Below, one piece after another: positions 36,891 to 49,599 of a stretch of 64,000 nucleotides of DNA. The stretch is from Epiperipatus broadwayi. Taxonomy: Eukaryota > Onychophora > Udeonychophora > Euonychophora > Peripatidae. How positions within the stretch are numbered: the stretch's first letter is position 1; each line of letters opens with the position of its first letter. Where the stretch lies: positions 6,274,506 to 6,338,505 of the forward strand of contig JAQFVV010006200.1 of assembly GCA_028023455.1 (NCBI GenBank), given 5' to 3'. The notes beneath the pieces were generated by a model. That model worked only from the letters and a program-made list of their open reading frames with translations. It searched no databases and was not told the DNA's origin. A program made the position numbers and the translations under genes.

Positions 36891-38740
36891 ATATAAATAT
36901 ATGAAGGAAAATGCAAAAAATAAAAAATAAAAAAGATGATACAAGAATTGCAAGAGTTAATCAGTCTTTTATTGTTGATTCATTTTTCTTAATTTCTTGT
37001 TTATTATTAATTATATTATCTATACAGTGTTATTATTGTTTTGAGTATTTTTTAGTGATTCATCAGGAACCTCAGTTGAATTTATAACTTGTGGAATGAT
37101 AATTGATCTGTTTTATGATGGATTCCATTCAATAAGATCTTTCACCATTTCATAAATCTAAAGAAAAGTGCTAGATTCTACTCTGTATCTTTCTGAATTC
37201 AGCAAATTATGGCCATCACTGGTTATAATCTTTCCAAAACCATTTCTTGGAATTTTATTGATAATGAGAATTTGCTGCTTACATTATATATGTTTGTTAT
37301 TAATATTAACTGCTGAATCTGATTGGTAGTCATCATGATGATGATTGGAAATCATGAACAGTTGTTGCGATTCTTTACAATAACTCAAGTTCCCAAGGAG
37401 GGATATCATCATTGATATATCCAAGATCATATCACACCAAATTTTTCTGAAAATCTTTGTTAATTTGAATACAATTCTTTTGCTTTATTTACTTTTTTGT
37501 TTTAAAAAACCGATTTTTTATATATATTATAAAAATAAATATATCACATCTCAGAATAATCACTCTGTCCAAGAAATAAGAGGAATCTTATTAATATTCA
37601 CTGCTGAGTCATTAACAATTTTTATGATGGTTGATTAAAGTTTTTGATCAGTAGTTTTTTTTTTTTTTACAATAGATCTTGCTTTCAAAGTAGAGATGTT
37701 TTTTTCAGAATATGAAAGAAATTTCATAAAGAATTTAATCCATCTTTTTCAAGAAAAATATTTTGAACTTTATTTTCGAGAAAAGATTGACATAGTTGTA
37801 CTCCAAGACATATCATGATGATTTACAGAAAAGCTATAACTGTCAGAAGTATATAGTAATGAGTGTAGAACTAGAAAAACTAACAAAAATATGTGATAAT
37901 AGGGAAAGAAACTGGAGGGAAAATAATTCATTATTGAGAAATTGGATAAGTTTGCTTTTGTAGAGCTTAGGATATTTTTTAAAGAGTATTTAAAAAAAAA
38001 TGAGTAGAGTAACGAATATTGCTATTTTTAAATTGCTTATAAACAATATTGGCAATATCTAGCAAATATTCACAGATGTTTTTGTTATTGAGTTAGCATT
38101 ACTTATATATGTATTGTAATGCAAGCAAAATATATATGTTAAAGCTACATATATAATTGCATTACATATTTTGATTTTAAGAGAAAAAGAAGGAAGTGAT
38201 AATTTATTAATAAAACTAAATAGAAAAAAAAATAATGCTAACCGCTTTCTTTTTAAGAAATGTAATTGTATTAAAGTGAACAATTGTGTATATAATTTTT
38301 TTAAAAATAAGAATAAAAGTTTAGGATTGGAGTGAGGGGGAATAATTGTAATAAAGATTAAAACTAGCTCTAACTTTTTATAAATTACAGAAGAAAAAAA
38401 TGTATGTATAAAAAAAAAATAATAATAACAAATAAATGTAAAAATCAAAACAAAAGTTAATTTATAAAAAGATAAACCCTAAATGTAATTAGTAAAAGAT
38501 TACTGACTGATAAAAAAAAAAATAGAATTAATAATTAAAATTAGATTAATCTCGAAATGAGATTAGATAGCAGAAAAATGGAAGAATTAATTAAATTTGA
38601 TTTTGGTCATGATAAAAATAAAACAATGGGAGGGAGAAATATAAAAGAGAGAAGAGAAATTAATTAAGAAGAAGCAGAAGCAGTCAGATTATTATGTAAT
38701 GTCAGAGTACAAGTACTACTTGCTATTATTATGAATGATC
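36890..38740 (+). other. Intron 5: AT-rich stretch without a recognised gene
   Basis: The 129-codon minus-strand frame at 38059-38448 is the longest in the window, but it consists of Phe, Leu, Tyr, Ile and Lys from poly-A/T tracts and has no family features. I do not call it a gene. Confidence 0.5.
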
Positions 38741-38749
38741 TGCCATGTT

Positions 38750-39140
38750 AGTATTATTATTGAAAATAAGACAAGACGGTCAGAAAAAGGTCATTGGAAA
38801 AGCTGTCCATATTTCCAGTATGCTCATTCCTCAACCCATTCATCACTGAAGGCCAACTTATCAACATGCAGTGCTAAAGAATAGTAGAAGTGTTCGGCTA
38901 GCCTTCGAACCCAAGTTTTCAGTACCATCAGATGTTCTCAACCTGGAACCAATGCCTGATCTGTGATATGTGAGCTGCCGATAATCTTTCTCTCTCTCTC
39001 TCATTGTCAACTTGAAGAATGGAAAGGAAACAAGAAACCATCGATGGAAATCAAAAGGCCAACCGGTTGGTAGTTAACAAGTAAAAGGGAAACAAATAGA
39101 AAACTGAACAAATGAAGGTGTCGTGTGCTAGTATAAAACC
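38750..39140 (+). repeat. GC-richer unidentified repeat-like stretch
   Basis: Unlike the surrounding DNA this part is balanced in composition. It includes GGCTAGCCTTCGAACCCAAG, which looks like a reversed tRNA-type B box, and a TC dinucleotide run at 38987-39002. It may be a SINE-derived element, but no second copy is visible in the window. Confidence 0.3.
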
Positions 39141-39429
39141 TGAGTAAATATACTTTTTTTCTCTCCATTATAAATGTCTAGACATATATGTGTTTATAAA
39201 ATGAACTCTAATGGACTATCATAACTATAGCCTAAAGTAATATTTAATATTTCTTATGTAAACTTAATTATTTCCATTATACTTATATGTGTGTGTGTAA
39301 AATAAATATTGGTTTGCTTTATTGTTACTTGGTCAATTCTTTCTTCTGTAACTGCATCACCAGTAACTTAGGTTTTAAATAGTTATATGTGTTGGATAAA
39401 TGTGCCAAAGACCCCCCTTTACAACTGAG

Positions 39430-39715
39430 AAGAAAAAGCTAGCCATGGGATATTTCAAGCACTGAACTGTAAGCCTGTCATCCAAAGCATGCTGATTATA
39501 TAACCTATGGTTGGCTGGTGCCTTAGATTGATCCTCAAAACAAATAAAATGATTTGGATGGCAGGGATTTGAATCAGCAGTCGAGGTTGGGCCACGTTCA
39601 GCAAATATGATTGTGTTATGCTTTGTATACCTCGATCTGACTATGAGTATCGTTGAGGGCTATGCTATCAATAGTATTCTCCCTCTGCTTGAAGTGCCAG
39701 TCCGTTCCTGTAGTA
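39430..39715 (+). repeat. Dispersed repeat (F2), plus-strand copy
   Basis: About 270 bases align with the minus strand of 60625-60850. Shared blocks include GGGAT-TTTC-AG-ACTG, GGCTGGTGCC, GGGATTTGAATC-GCAG-CGAGGT-GGCCA and GCTATCAATA-TATT. The GATTTGAATC block resembles a pol III B box, so this may be a SINE. It ends near an AATAATAATAAATAAG tail. Confidence 0.65.
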
Positions 39716-39749
39716 TTAGATTTATAAAATAATAATAATAAATAAGATA

Positions 39750-41200
39750 TGTATTAAGCATTACAAGTTAAGCTTATTGTTGACATTAAACTAGTTAAAG
39801 TAAATTCTAAGCTTAATAAAGTTTTAGATTCCAAAAGTTATAATCTGTTTAAAAAGTATTAAACCTAGCAAGAATAAACTTCCTTTTGAACCCGATTCAG
39901 TATGTATATATTATAGGTATTGTAGAAATGATTTTAGGGGAATTGTCACTCATGTTAGATTAACTTCAAAATATGCTAGTCACTACTACTTACATTTGAT
40001 TTTTCTGTTTTACAGTATTTTTTTTTTTTTTGGTTTTATGGCTGATCACATTTTACTAAATTAAACAAAGTTGTACTATTTTCTTCTTATTTATAGTCTG
40101 TCAGTCTTGATTCTTGTTATTACATATTGATGTTCCTTCTCTTCTGTTTTATTTGAATTTATCCTCATTATTCAGTAATAAGAGAAACTCCATATTCTAA
40201 CATATTAACAGTGGATAATCATAAAAATGTCATTAGAATATGGAATTGCTCTTTTTTTTAGTATTTGTTTTTTTTTTTTAAAAATCAATTGTTTGTACTG
40301 TTATAACATGGAAAAAAATAAATCTTTGTATTTGCTTAATTATTTTTGTGTTGTCAAAATGCAAATCTTTGAAATTTTATATATATATAAAATCATATAT
40401 TCAGTTTTGTTCAGGAGATCAAGAAATGCTTAAGCATTAAATGTCAGGCTAAGCACAAAAATTCCTTTTCTTTAACTAAACTTGATACACTATTTTTTTT
40501 ATACTTTTGTCATAATAATATATTTGGAAATTATTAGAGTGCCACATGAATTAGTTTGTACATATAGTTTTAAATGAATAAAATATTCTAGCTTTATTAT
40601 GTATGTATTTGTTCTATTTACATTTTAACAATATAATTACTCAACCTTATAACTTATATTTTATTTATAAAATTTCAAACAACAGCCATCTTCCATCAAA
40701 CATATATTGATTTTCTACACTCTCTAACTTTCAAATACAAGATGGAATTAGTAAAAAATATATATATTTGCAAGTAATAGAGCACAGATAATTAATATTT
40801 GTTTTGAAATTGGTTATTTCACAATAACTGACAAATAAAACAGCATTAAAAATCAAGTGATTATACTTTAAATAAATTCTGTTGAATATACAGTTTCACA
40901 AAGAAAATAATGTTTAGCTTTTATTACTAACTTTATTTATTAGTAGGATATTTGATTATTAAAACATTTTGAATAACATTGTTGGATGGTGAGAAGAAAA
41001 AAGAAAAATAAAACAATTATAAGCTTTTCTTAAAATTGCAATGGAATAATTATACTAATTTGAATAAAATATTGGAATAAAACACTACTCAAAAATTGTT
41101 TAATATTTGTTTTAGGAGATATGCTCTGTGATTTTCAGGCATTTTATTGTTTGGAAGTATTGACTACATAATAGACTTCAGATATATTTTTTTATATTAT
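39750..41200 (+). other. End of intron 5: no gene seen
   Basis: AT-rich intron sequence between the F2 repeat copy and exon F. I see no gene or element here. Confidence 0.5.
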
Positions 41201-41226
41201 AATTTATTTTTTTATTATATTTCTAG

Positions 41227-41361
41227 CTGTCCGTGAATTTGACAAGAGATTTTCCTAAAGAAGGTTGGTTATATAAAACTGGCCCAAGAAGTAATGACAG
41301 TTATAATAAACGATGGTTTACATTAGACGATAGGAAATTGATGTATTTTATTGATCCTTTA
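41227..41361 (+). CDS. ADAP1: ADAP/centaurin-alpha exon F: start of PH2
   Basis: The exon has 45 codons beginning LSVNLTRDFPKEGWLYKTGP and ending in KRWFTLDDRKLMYFIDPL. KEGWLYKTGP and KRWFTLDDR-LMYF are the first strands of the second PH domain and are highly typical of ADAP proteins. The acceptor is TTTCTAG and the donor GTAAGT; both ends are phase 0. The TLDDRKLMY wording suggests an arthropod source, which is an inference. Confidence 0.94.
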
Positions 41362-42087
41362 GTAAGTTACTAATGTTTTTTTTTTGTATGCCTCTTTGTT
41401 TTTTAATTAAATGATAGGCTAATAATCCTACCTTTTTATATTTCTTTTCACTTTCTCAAAAATATCTAAATTATATCTATATAACTTTTATTTTCATTTA
41501 AAATAGAGAGAAAGAGAAGGAAAAAAACTTTTATTTATATAGCATAAGTAAAGTAGACAATTATATATTTATTGTTTTCGCTGAATTTTCTTTTATTTGT
41601 TAAAATTAGAAACTTTAAATGAAAATTTTATTACATTAAAATATTAATGTTAACAGGATTCATTATCTTATTATAAATGTCAACTGACTGATAAAATTTA
41701 TGATTTAGTTCTGAGTTATATTTTATTTGATAAACAATAGTGATCAATTGATATGGTTAGATTTAGATTGTTTATTTATTTAAATTTGTTTTTATATATC
41801 ATTAATTTTATTTCTGAAATATTATATTTCTGTTTTTGATTGCATTATAAATTGTTAAGTGTGGATTTATGTTTCAAGCCTTCAATAATGATCTGGTTTT
41901 TTCCATTCTTGTCATAATAATAAGATTTATGGTGTAGTGATTCATGCATCCTCCTAAAAATGCTTACAACCTCTTGTTGAAATCCAAGTTAACTGATTTT
42001 TTTGTTCATTTCATTAACCCATAGAAAATTCAGCTAGTTATTCAATAATTGAAGGGTAAATGGATATTTAGCTATTATTACCTGTAG

Positions 42088-42590
42088 GGTAAATGTTCTT
42101 CAAGAACATAGATCCAACATGTCACAATTGCCACAGAACCTCTGAAACCTTTGACCACATGATAAATGAATGCCCGGCGTATGACAAAATCAGAACATTC
42201 ATTTCTCACAACTACCACATTTCTCTGAACAAAATATTAGATATCAAGAGCTGCTTCCTGTCTAGGGATTATGTTATCTCAAGACTTTTGACCTTCATCA
42301 CTTATGCCACCTGGATGGCCAGATGTCGAAACGAGTTCACCATTCCTCATCCTAAGCCTGAAGACATATTCATTTCTAAATTGAAGGAATTTCACCATAA
42401 GGACATTATCATCTCGTCCAGATTTTTATTTGACAACACATGGAGCCTGATTAAGCTAGATTAAACAACACCAGTAGCACATCAGATCATCTGGTTGCCT
42501 GAGCAACATGATTTATTTTTATTTTATTTACAATTGTATCATTCTTACATATGTATTTCAATAAAGTTATTTATATATATAAAAACTATA
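42088..42590 (+). mobile_element. 3' end of a LINE: CCHC-containing C-terminus and tail
   Basis: A 123-codon open frame (42093-42464) reads PTCHNCHRTSETFDHMINEC-P, then YATWMARCRNEF. The C-x2-C-x8-H-x4-C arrangement, with E-x-x-x-H-x-x-x-x-CP, is the zinc-knuckle-like end of many non-LTR retroelement RT proteins, followed in those by a W-R-R-like helix. After the TAA stop at 42462 come about 100 bases with an AATAAA near 42561 and an A/T-rich tail, as expected for a LINE 3' end. The 5' part is missing, as is usual for truncated copies. It sits in ADAP intron 6 on the sense strand. Confidence 0.72.
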
Positions 42591-42917
42591 ATTAAGACAT
42601 GACACAAGCTTTTACTTTTGATGAAGTAAGTATATTCCTCTATAAACTACTGAATCCATAATCTATTTACTTTTACCTTTTATATTGCACTACCTATGTT
42701 GATCATGTACTTTAACAAGTGAAAAAAACCATTATTTTGAAGGGTTTAAATATTGATTAAATATAAAAGTAATTCAGAAACAATAAACATTGCTTCTTTA
42801 ATTTTGCTGTGAATTTTTTATAATTTTTTCCTATTGCAATAAATTTCTGTAATAATATCTTTTAAGATTTTGTTAACACTTATCTTTTTTGAGTTACTGT
42901 AAAATATTTATTTAACC

Positions 42918-43486
42918 TAGGGTGACCAGACCAGTTCAATCAAAAATCATGACATGATGACCAATCATTTTTACGGCATTGCATCCTTTTTTATATATAT
43001 ATATATAAAACTCCATTCCTGTGTATATTCATCATTGTAAGTACACTTCCTCTTTGGCATGTTATTTCCTATTAATTTTATCACTAGAAAATTAATACCA
43101 ACAAAGAACTTGCAAAACTACATTGTCAATCAAAGCAGGTGCAAGTGTAGTTCAAATTTTAACCAAAACTATGCATGCCCCAAGGTGAGAATGGATGCGA
43201 GAAAGTGTCTAGCTTGAGAACCTGGCCATATAACGTAACAGCGATATTTGTTTTGGTGTGTTGGAATTTGCCTGAAGTTTTTATTATATTACTGTAGAGA
43301 CTGAAGTGGACAGAGAGGCCAAAAAACTATCATTTTTGCAATGAATTATTTATATAAGACAAATAATAATTATGAGTATTTGAAAATCGAGACATACGTC
43401 AATCCCGAAAAGACATTTCAGAAACATGGGACATCTAAACAAAAATAGGGACAAATCCCGAAAAATCAGACTGTCTGGTCACCCTA
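42918..43486. mobile_element. hAT-type MITE with 8 bp target duplication
   Basis: The left end is TAGGGTGACCAGAC and the right end is its exact reverse complement. The element is flanked by identical ATTTAACC copies at 42910-42917 and 43487-43494. An 8 base target duplication is typical of hAT transposons, and the TAGGG-type end fits that superfamily. The 569 base interior is non-coding, so it would have needed a transposase from elsewhere. The perfect duplication suggests a fairly recent insertion. Confidence 0.88.
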
Positions 43487-44012
43487 ATTTAACCATTAAA
43501 AATTTTCAGCATACATCAAAGCAATATTGTAGTTTTTTTCATATCTCTTTGAGAATGAAACTGCTAATAGGGAAGTAGATTAATTGATTTTTAATTTTTA
43601 TGCTATCTCACATGGTATCATGTATCACCTTTGGGCAGCATTATTAGAATCATATTCCAGTTATTTTGCATTTTCTGTAAGTGATAGATGCATTCTAGTT
43701 TCATAGTAAAAAGTTGCTGGATATTCGATATGATGAATTAGGTGTCATTTTAAAAGATGCTACTATGCATATCATGGAAACTTTTTTTGTCATCACTAAC
43801 TTAATTAAATACTCAATGAATGTCATATATGCTATGATAGCAATATAACATTTTGCAGAAATATGTTATTGATTTTACTTAATTTACAATTTTATTGTGA
43901 AATTGTGAATCTTTTATACTAACTGTGATTTTATTTTTTTTATTTACATTAATGTTAAGATTCATTTATGCATTTATATTTTATACAAAGATGTACATTT
44001 GTTTAATTTCAG

Positions 44013-44255
44013 GATGCCTATCCTAAAGGAGAAATATTTTTAGGTTATAAAGAAGATCGGTATTCTGTAAAAGAAGGTGTACCTCCTGGTTGTAAAGATC
44101 AAGGATATAGTTTCACTCTTAAAACTCCTGTTCGATCTTTTCTGTTGAGTGCAGATACCAAAGAGGATAGAGCTCAATGGATGGAATTGTTACGCAGAGT
44201 TTTTGAACGTCAGTTAACACCACAGGAATCTGCTAGTAGGTTTCCATGGATCTAA
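44013..44255 (+). CDS. ADAP1: ADAP/centaurin-alpha exon G: rest of PH2, with two possible ends
   Basis: The exon starts after TTTCAG and reads DAYPKGEIFLGYKEDRYSVK, then a GVPPG--DQGYSFTLKTP segment and the PH2 C-terminal helix with DRAQWMELLRRVFER. The Trp in AQWMEL is the conserved PH tryptophan. After TPQESA there are two choices. Reading on gives SRFPWI and a TAA stop at 44253-44255. A GTAGGT donor after 44235 (phase 1) would instead splice onward. Family proteins continue with a short basic tail after the PQ-A segment, so I favour the splice, possibly to 57751. The read-through could be a true alternative end or intron retention. Confidence 0.92.
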   Translation, partial: DAYPKGEIFLGYKEDRYSVKEGVPPGCKDQGYSFTLKTPVRSFLLSADTKEDRAQWMELLRRVFERQLTPQESASRFPWI

Positions 44256-44476
44256 TTGTCATGTTGGTTTTTAAAAGTTTGTTATTTGTTTTGTGTTTAT
44301 TTATTATCTTAGCATGCTATACTTTTTTTTTGTCGTAATTTTTTTTCCTGCTTTTTTGTTGTTTTTTTTTTAATTGAAAAAAAATATTTTTATGTTAGAA
44401 TTATTCATTTACCATATTACTTCGAATTTAAGTCATACTTATTATTCAAATTTTGAAGATGTAAAATTAGGGTGTG

Positions 44477-44930
44477 GCCTAAATTCAAAGCGAATATATT
44501 AACATCTTATTTCTGCCAATATCACATTCTCCAATGATTGCATTTTTTGCTTTACGCTCTGCGCATGTGCATAGTATTATGATCGTTGATAACAGTTTAT
44601 TTGCGATTCCCAATCCACACTTTTCTGAATTAATCCAGTTGCTGTTGATAGCAGCTGTATAGAATCGCATTGTATCTGGCCATATTTTATTTTGAAGAAC
44701 CCCCCTACTAATTCAAAGCGAATATTTTAACTTTTTATTTCTATACCAAGTTCGCACTTCCCGACAATCGTGGCTTTGCTTTACACTCTATAGCTTTGAA
44801 AATGAAGGCCTCATTCCTTCGAAAGCGCTAAGTATAGAAATGCATGTGCATAGTAATACAATCTTTGACAGCAGCTGTTAGAATTGCATGGTATCTGGAC
44901 ATATTTTAATTTTGAATTTTTTTATTACCC
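44477..44930. repeat. Tandem duplication just after exon G
   Basis: A unit starting ATTCAAAGCGAATAT occurs at 44477 and again at 44710, about 233 bases apart. Both hold TGCTTTAC-CTCT, GCATGTGCATAGTA-TA and a GTATCTGG-CATATTTTA-TTTGAA end. The second copy has an extra stretch around 44800-44845. The minus-strand frame at 44485-44670 is one unit's by-product. The nature of the unit is unknown. Confidence 0.7.
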
Positions 44931-44934
44931 ATAC

Positions 44935-47900
44935 TCACTAATGATGGAAAAACAGTCTGCATATAATTACTGAATTTTAAAAAAAAGTTATATTAATTCT
45001 TATTTAAGTAACTAAAAATGTTTCTTATTTTTCAATACCATACCTATTATAAAATCATTTTTAGATTTTTTTCCAAGCTTAAACTATTGCGGTTTAAATT
45101 TGGGGTAGCTTATATCAGAAGAAATACTGTACTTAATAAGCTTGCCATTGATAATTTTTATTTATATATATATAATGTGAAGTTTTTTTTTTTGTTTTGA
45201 TGTATCTTTATTTGCTGTTTAATAATTCAGTAATGATTTTATTGCATATTCTCTCTATTTATGAAGTCTGTTCAGAACCATGTCAAAACTTTTTAATATG
45301 GAATTTGAAAGCTATTATTTATGATATTTCATAGTAATGATATTGGTTGCATGTTCCACTTTTCTTAAGTACTGATGATTTTTATTTATTTTAGAAAGTG
45401 TGTATATATATGATTTGCCATTTATTTATTTCATTTGCAAATCTGTCTGATCAAAATCTTGATAATAACCTAATACAACATTTAATATAAATTTGCTGCT
45501 GATGAAAATCAGATATTTTTGATGTAAAGAAAATTGATCAATACTATAAATATGCATGTAGTCAAGAAAGTGTAATTCAGTGATTAATCATGATAGAGAA
45601 GTGCTGTGCTATGATTGGCACATTACTCTGACTTATCATATGTATGATATCACCAATGTTATATTTAAAAGTTTGGGAATGTTTCAACAGACATTATCAA
45701 TTTATTTTCTAATAAAATTCTGTTTTAATCTGTTTTGTATCTAAGGAGGCCATGTAAACATCATATTTATGTGTTTTTGCATATAAATAATGCCATCAAG
45801 CAGCTGACACTGGCTAATATAACAGTACCAAATAAAGAAATGAGAGATTGGATGTTTATTTTTATAAAGAGAGGCTTGAATATTAGGATACATGTATTTT
45901 GTGTTATGTGTTTAAGTTTGTTATTATATACAATTGATTACAACTTGTCAAAAAATATCAATAAGAAAAAGCTTTAATTAAATATATACACATATAAGTA
46001 GTAGTTGATAAGGAACAAGTTAATGTTTTGAAATAATTTTTTAATCTAATAATGGACAAAGATATTATTGTGATAATCAAAATAACTAAATAGGCTTGTA
46101 ATAAAGTAGAAATGCATAATACATGACAACTAAAAAAACTGCTTCAACTTCAAAAGGATTTAAAAAAAAAAAGATAAGATGGCATTTTAAAATTTAAAAT
46201 TAATTTTTTTTTATTCTTTTATTTATAAATGTAAGGTGGATTTTATATCATAAGATTTCAACTTTATTTAAATAATTAATAAATGGTAAAACTAATTATT
46301 TTTAGATTTAAATGCACCAAAATAAAAATATCACATCTTTTTTAAATTTACATTTAATCTGCATTAGAGAGAAAGTGTCTTATGCTGCAATGATTAATCC
46401 ACGTTAATTTGCCTTTTCCACAATATAGGGGTTGCCAGTGTAATTTAGAAATTTTTTGGTAACCAAGGATTTTCAAGAAAATGTAGGACTTTTTTCAGGT
46501 AATTGGCCAAAATCAATCTATTTCATTAATCAATTTTTAATTGGAAATATATATAGAGAAATGACAACAACTTTTATTAATTGGCCTTTGAGTATTTTTT
46601 TTTTTTTCATTATTCTGATGTGAAGAGATGCAGCGAGTCATTTAAGATTGTTTATCGTATTTGAATTGTAAAGATGTGTCTTCCTAGTTATAATTACTTT
46701 TGTGTAATTATTAGATTATTAAATAACAGGCAAAAAACAATTCTTACAAGCCTTTTTCTGTCGGAAAAAATCCAATTAGATTCATTGAGGAATATGATTG
46801 TATTGTCATTTAGTGTGTTTGATTTTTCTACTCTGTGTGGATTAGCTCTCAATAATAGAATAAAAAACTCAAAAAATAAAAGTTTTGGATTAATTCTCAG
46901 TTGTATAAACTAAAAAAAAATCTGATTTATTAGGTGAAACTATTGTGATGAACTGTGTTAAAATGTCACTTGATCTGAAAGATAAATATCTATATAATTA
47001 GTATTTATTTCTTAATGCTTATATGAAAACGATTATTATGAAGAAAGAGCTTTAAATGTAAAAATTTTAATATAAGTAAGTTGTCAAGCATATGTTATAT
47101 GTATTTATAATATAAATTGTCTGATTTGGTGCAGAGATAGAGTGACCGATTCAGTAGCTCAGGGCCCATAAATCATAGCCCATCTTTATCACATTCTATA
47201 CTAAAACTTCTTATGAATTTACAGAGAAATAAACGATTTGATTATTAATATTATGTAAACTTTTTTTATCAGATCGCACTACATATATATTCATTTGCTC
47301 ATAAAAACATATTTATAAAAAATAAAGCGTAACTAATCTTTTTTTTTTTTTTTTAAATCATATTAGTTCTTTTTGTCTGCTCTTTATTCAATCTTTTTTC
47401 TTCATATATTTAATCACTTTGGATTTTATAGAAACATTAGTTTTTTTCCTCCCTCATAATCTTTCTAAAATATGAATAGATAGTTGAAGATTGGGATATC
47501 TATTTTCATCAATTGAAACAGAAATGCAAAAAGAATAAGCCAGATTTCCAATGGACAAGTGCAATTATACATGCAAATTAAAAATAAAAATTATGATTTT
47601 AAAAAATAATATTTTAGATTTATGTCTTTATTAAATTATAATTGAATTGTTTTTCTGTGATTTTCTTTGTGTGTTTTCAAATTTATTACCAAAATATTAT
47701 GGCAAAAAGTTAGCTTCATAATAAACTATTTAGTTCTTCTTGTTACATTCCATTATTTTTTTAAATGATACTCAAAATACTGATTATTTGTATATAAAAA
47801 GCTAGAATTTTGAAAGACTACTTCTTAAAATTCTCAATATGAATACAATTCTATATATTAAAGTTTTATATGAAGGAAAAAAAAAAAATCTATATATTTA

Positions 47901-49330
47901 ATATTTTTTCTAAAAAATTAACCTTATTTAATTGATATTGGTATAAAAGTAACAAAAATGTTAACAAGGTATCCTTGCATTTGAAAATAATGTTCTTCTT
48001 AATTGAAATTAGACTACTTTATAGCAAAAGAAATGTATTATTTATTTCCAATTTATTTAGTCATACTAAAAAGTTTTTATTAAACATGATTTGATGTTGG
48101 AAATAGATATTGCGTAACTTTTTTCTTATTTTATTTAGAAATATGCATTTAAAAAATTTTTAAATAATTTTTACTTTAAAAAAAATTAGATAGTAACATT
48201 TTGAGCTATGAATAAACAACTTATATTTTATCAGCATAAAATAGTGTTTTTATTTTACCAGTTTTTAATCATGCATATATGCTAGATTTGCTTACATATA
48301 TTATAAGGAGTCTTCATTCTTCACATTTTCATTGAACATTATTTTACAATAAAAACTTTTGCTTCATTCATAGGAAGTTTCAAAAACTAAAAACTCATAA
48401 ATGAAATAAATATATAAGTATTTAAAAGACTATTAAAAAAGAAATTATGTCTAATATATAAAAGGCAGTGAGAAAATTTTTTTAATTGAAATTATAAAAG
48501 TTTTTTTTTGTTATTTGTTTAATTGCAAACTACATTAATGTAGGAATTGAATGCTGAAATTGATTGGAAAGTAAAACTTTCTGTTTCGTTGCTTGAGAAT
48601 ATTATTACTGTTGACAGCTATCTTTTTTGGTTGTTCATAAATTGTTGTTTTTTAAATATGAATTCAGAAATAATTTTTTTTTAATAAAAGTAATAAAAAT
48701 TCAATTTGAAATATTTCGTTCACTTTTATTAAAGATGGTCATATCTTATACAGATGCCAATGCAGTAGTTGGCAATATGTATAAATTATATATTAATTAC
48801 AGCATACATTTCATGTTAATGTGTAGCACTTGACTGTGAAAATATCTGAATTAGATTTTTTTTAAATGCAAGAAAGTAATTGCAGGTCATCATTAATTGG
48901 TACATTCAATCAAAAGAATACAGAGAGTCACTTTTGAATGTATCATTAACAACAACAACAAAATATATTTTGTTCAATTAATAATTTTATTTTTACAAGT
49001 TCTAACAAAATATGGAGGCATAAATTAAACCTAAATTTTAAATGTAGTTTATAGGAAATATAACACTGCGAATATAATGATATAAATTAAAATTACAAAT
49101 TAATTTTATTAATAATATATTTGGGTATCCATATAATCTTTGTTTATGTGTAAAATTTAAAAGTCATTGGAAATAAAAAATTTACTAATATTCATTAAAA
49201 ATAAAATACATTGGGGCTAGCCATGTTCACAGTATTTGGTTTCAAGATTTACCATGGATGACATGAATTTGTGGATAATAACTATCTTATATATCCAGTA
49301 TTGTAATAAAAAAAAAGTTTTTTTATAAAT
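44935..49330 (+). other. Intron 7 (or 3' flank), first part: no gene seen
   Basis: AT-rich DNA. Reading frames at 45018-45200, 45735-45977, 46674-46913 and 48627-48833 lack recognisable domains. Confidence 0.4.
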
Positions 49331-49339
49331 AAAAAACAT

Positions 49340-49575
49340 TTTATTAATAATGAAAAACAGTATTAATGGTGATATTAAATATTTACTAATAACCAGTATA
49401 AAACACAGAAATACTTTCAATTATTTGCATAACCATTTTCAATTGGAAACCTTCCATCAAATTTAAAAAGCTTCCAATTGAAAATGATCATGCAAATAAT
49501 CGAAAGTACTTTGCATTTTATAATAACTGTTAATAATATTTATTATCACCATTTATACTTTATTATTTTTACAAA
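49340..49575. repeat. Palindromic repeat, arms about 110 bases
   Basis: The left arm ends TTTTCAATTGGAA (to 49448) and the right arm begins TTCCAATTGAAAA (from 49472), with a 23 base spacer. Matching continues outward through ATTATTTGCAT, AAGTACTTTCGAT-like and AATGGTGATA-TAAATA blocks to about 49340 and 49575. It is non-coding and probably a foldback element, but it is unrelated to the other families listed. Confidence 0.7.
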
Positions 49576-49599
49576 CACTTTACCATGTATAAAAGTTTA

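Noticed and set aside
38059-38448. Longest open frame in the window (129 codons, minus strand)
   Set aside because: Its composition is Phe, Ile, Leu, Tyr and Lys from A/T runs, with no motif. It is expected by chance in DNA this AT-rich.
44485-44670. Minus-strand frame of 61 codons that looked like a transposase start
   Set aside because: It covers one unit of a tandem repeat and shows no helix-turn-helix or catalytic motif that I could support.
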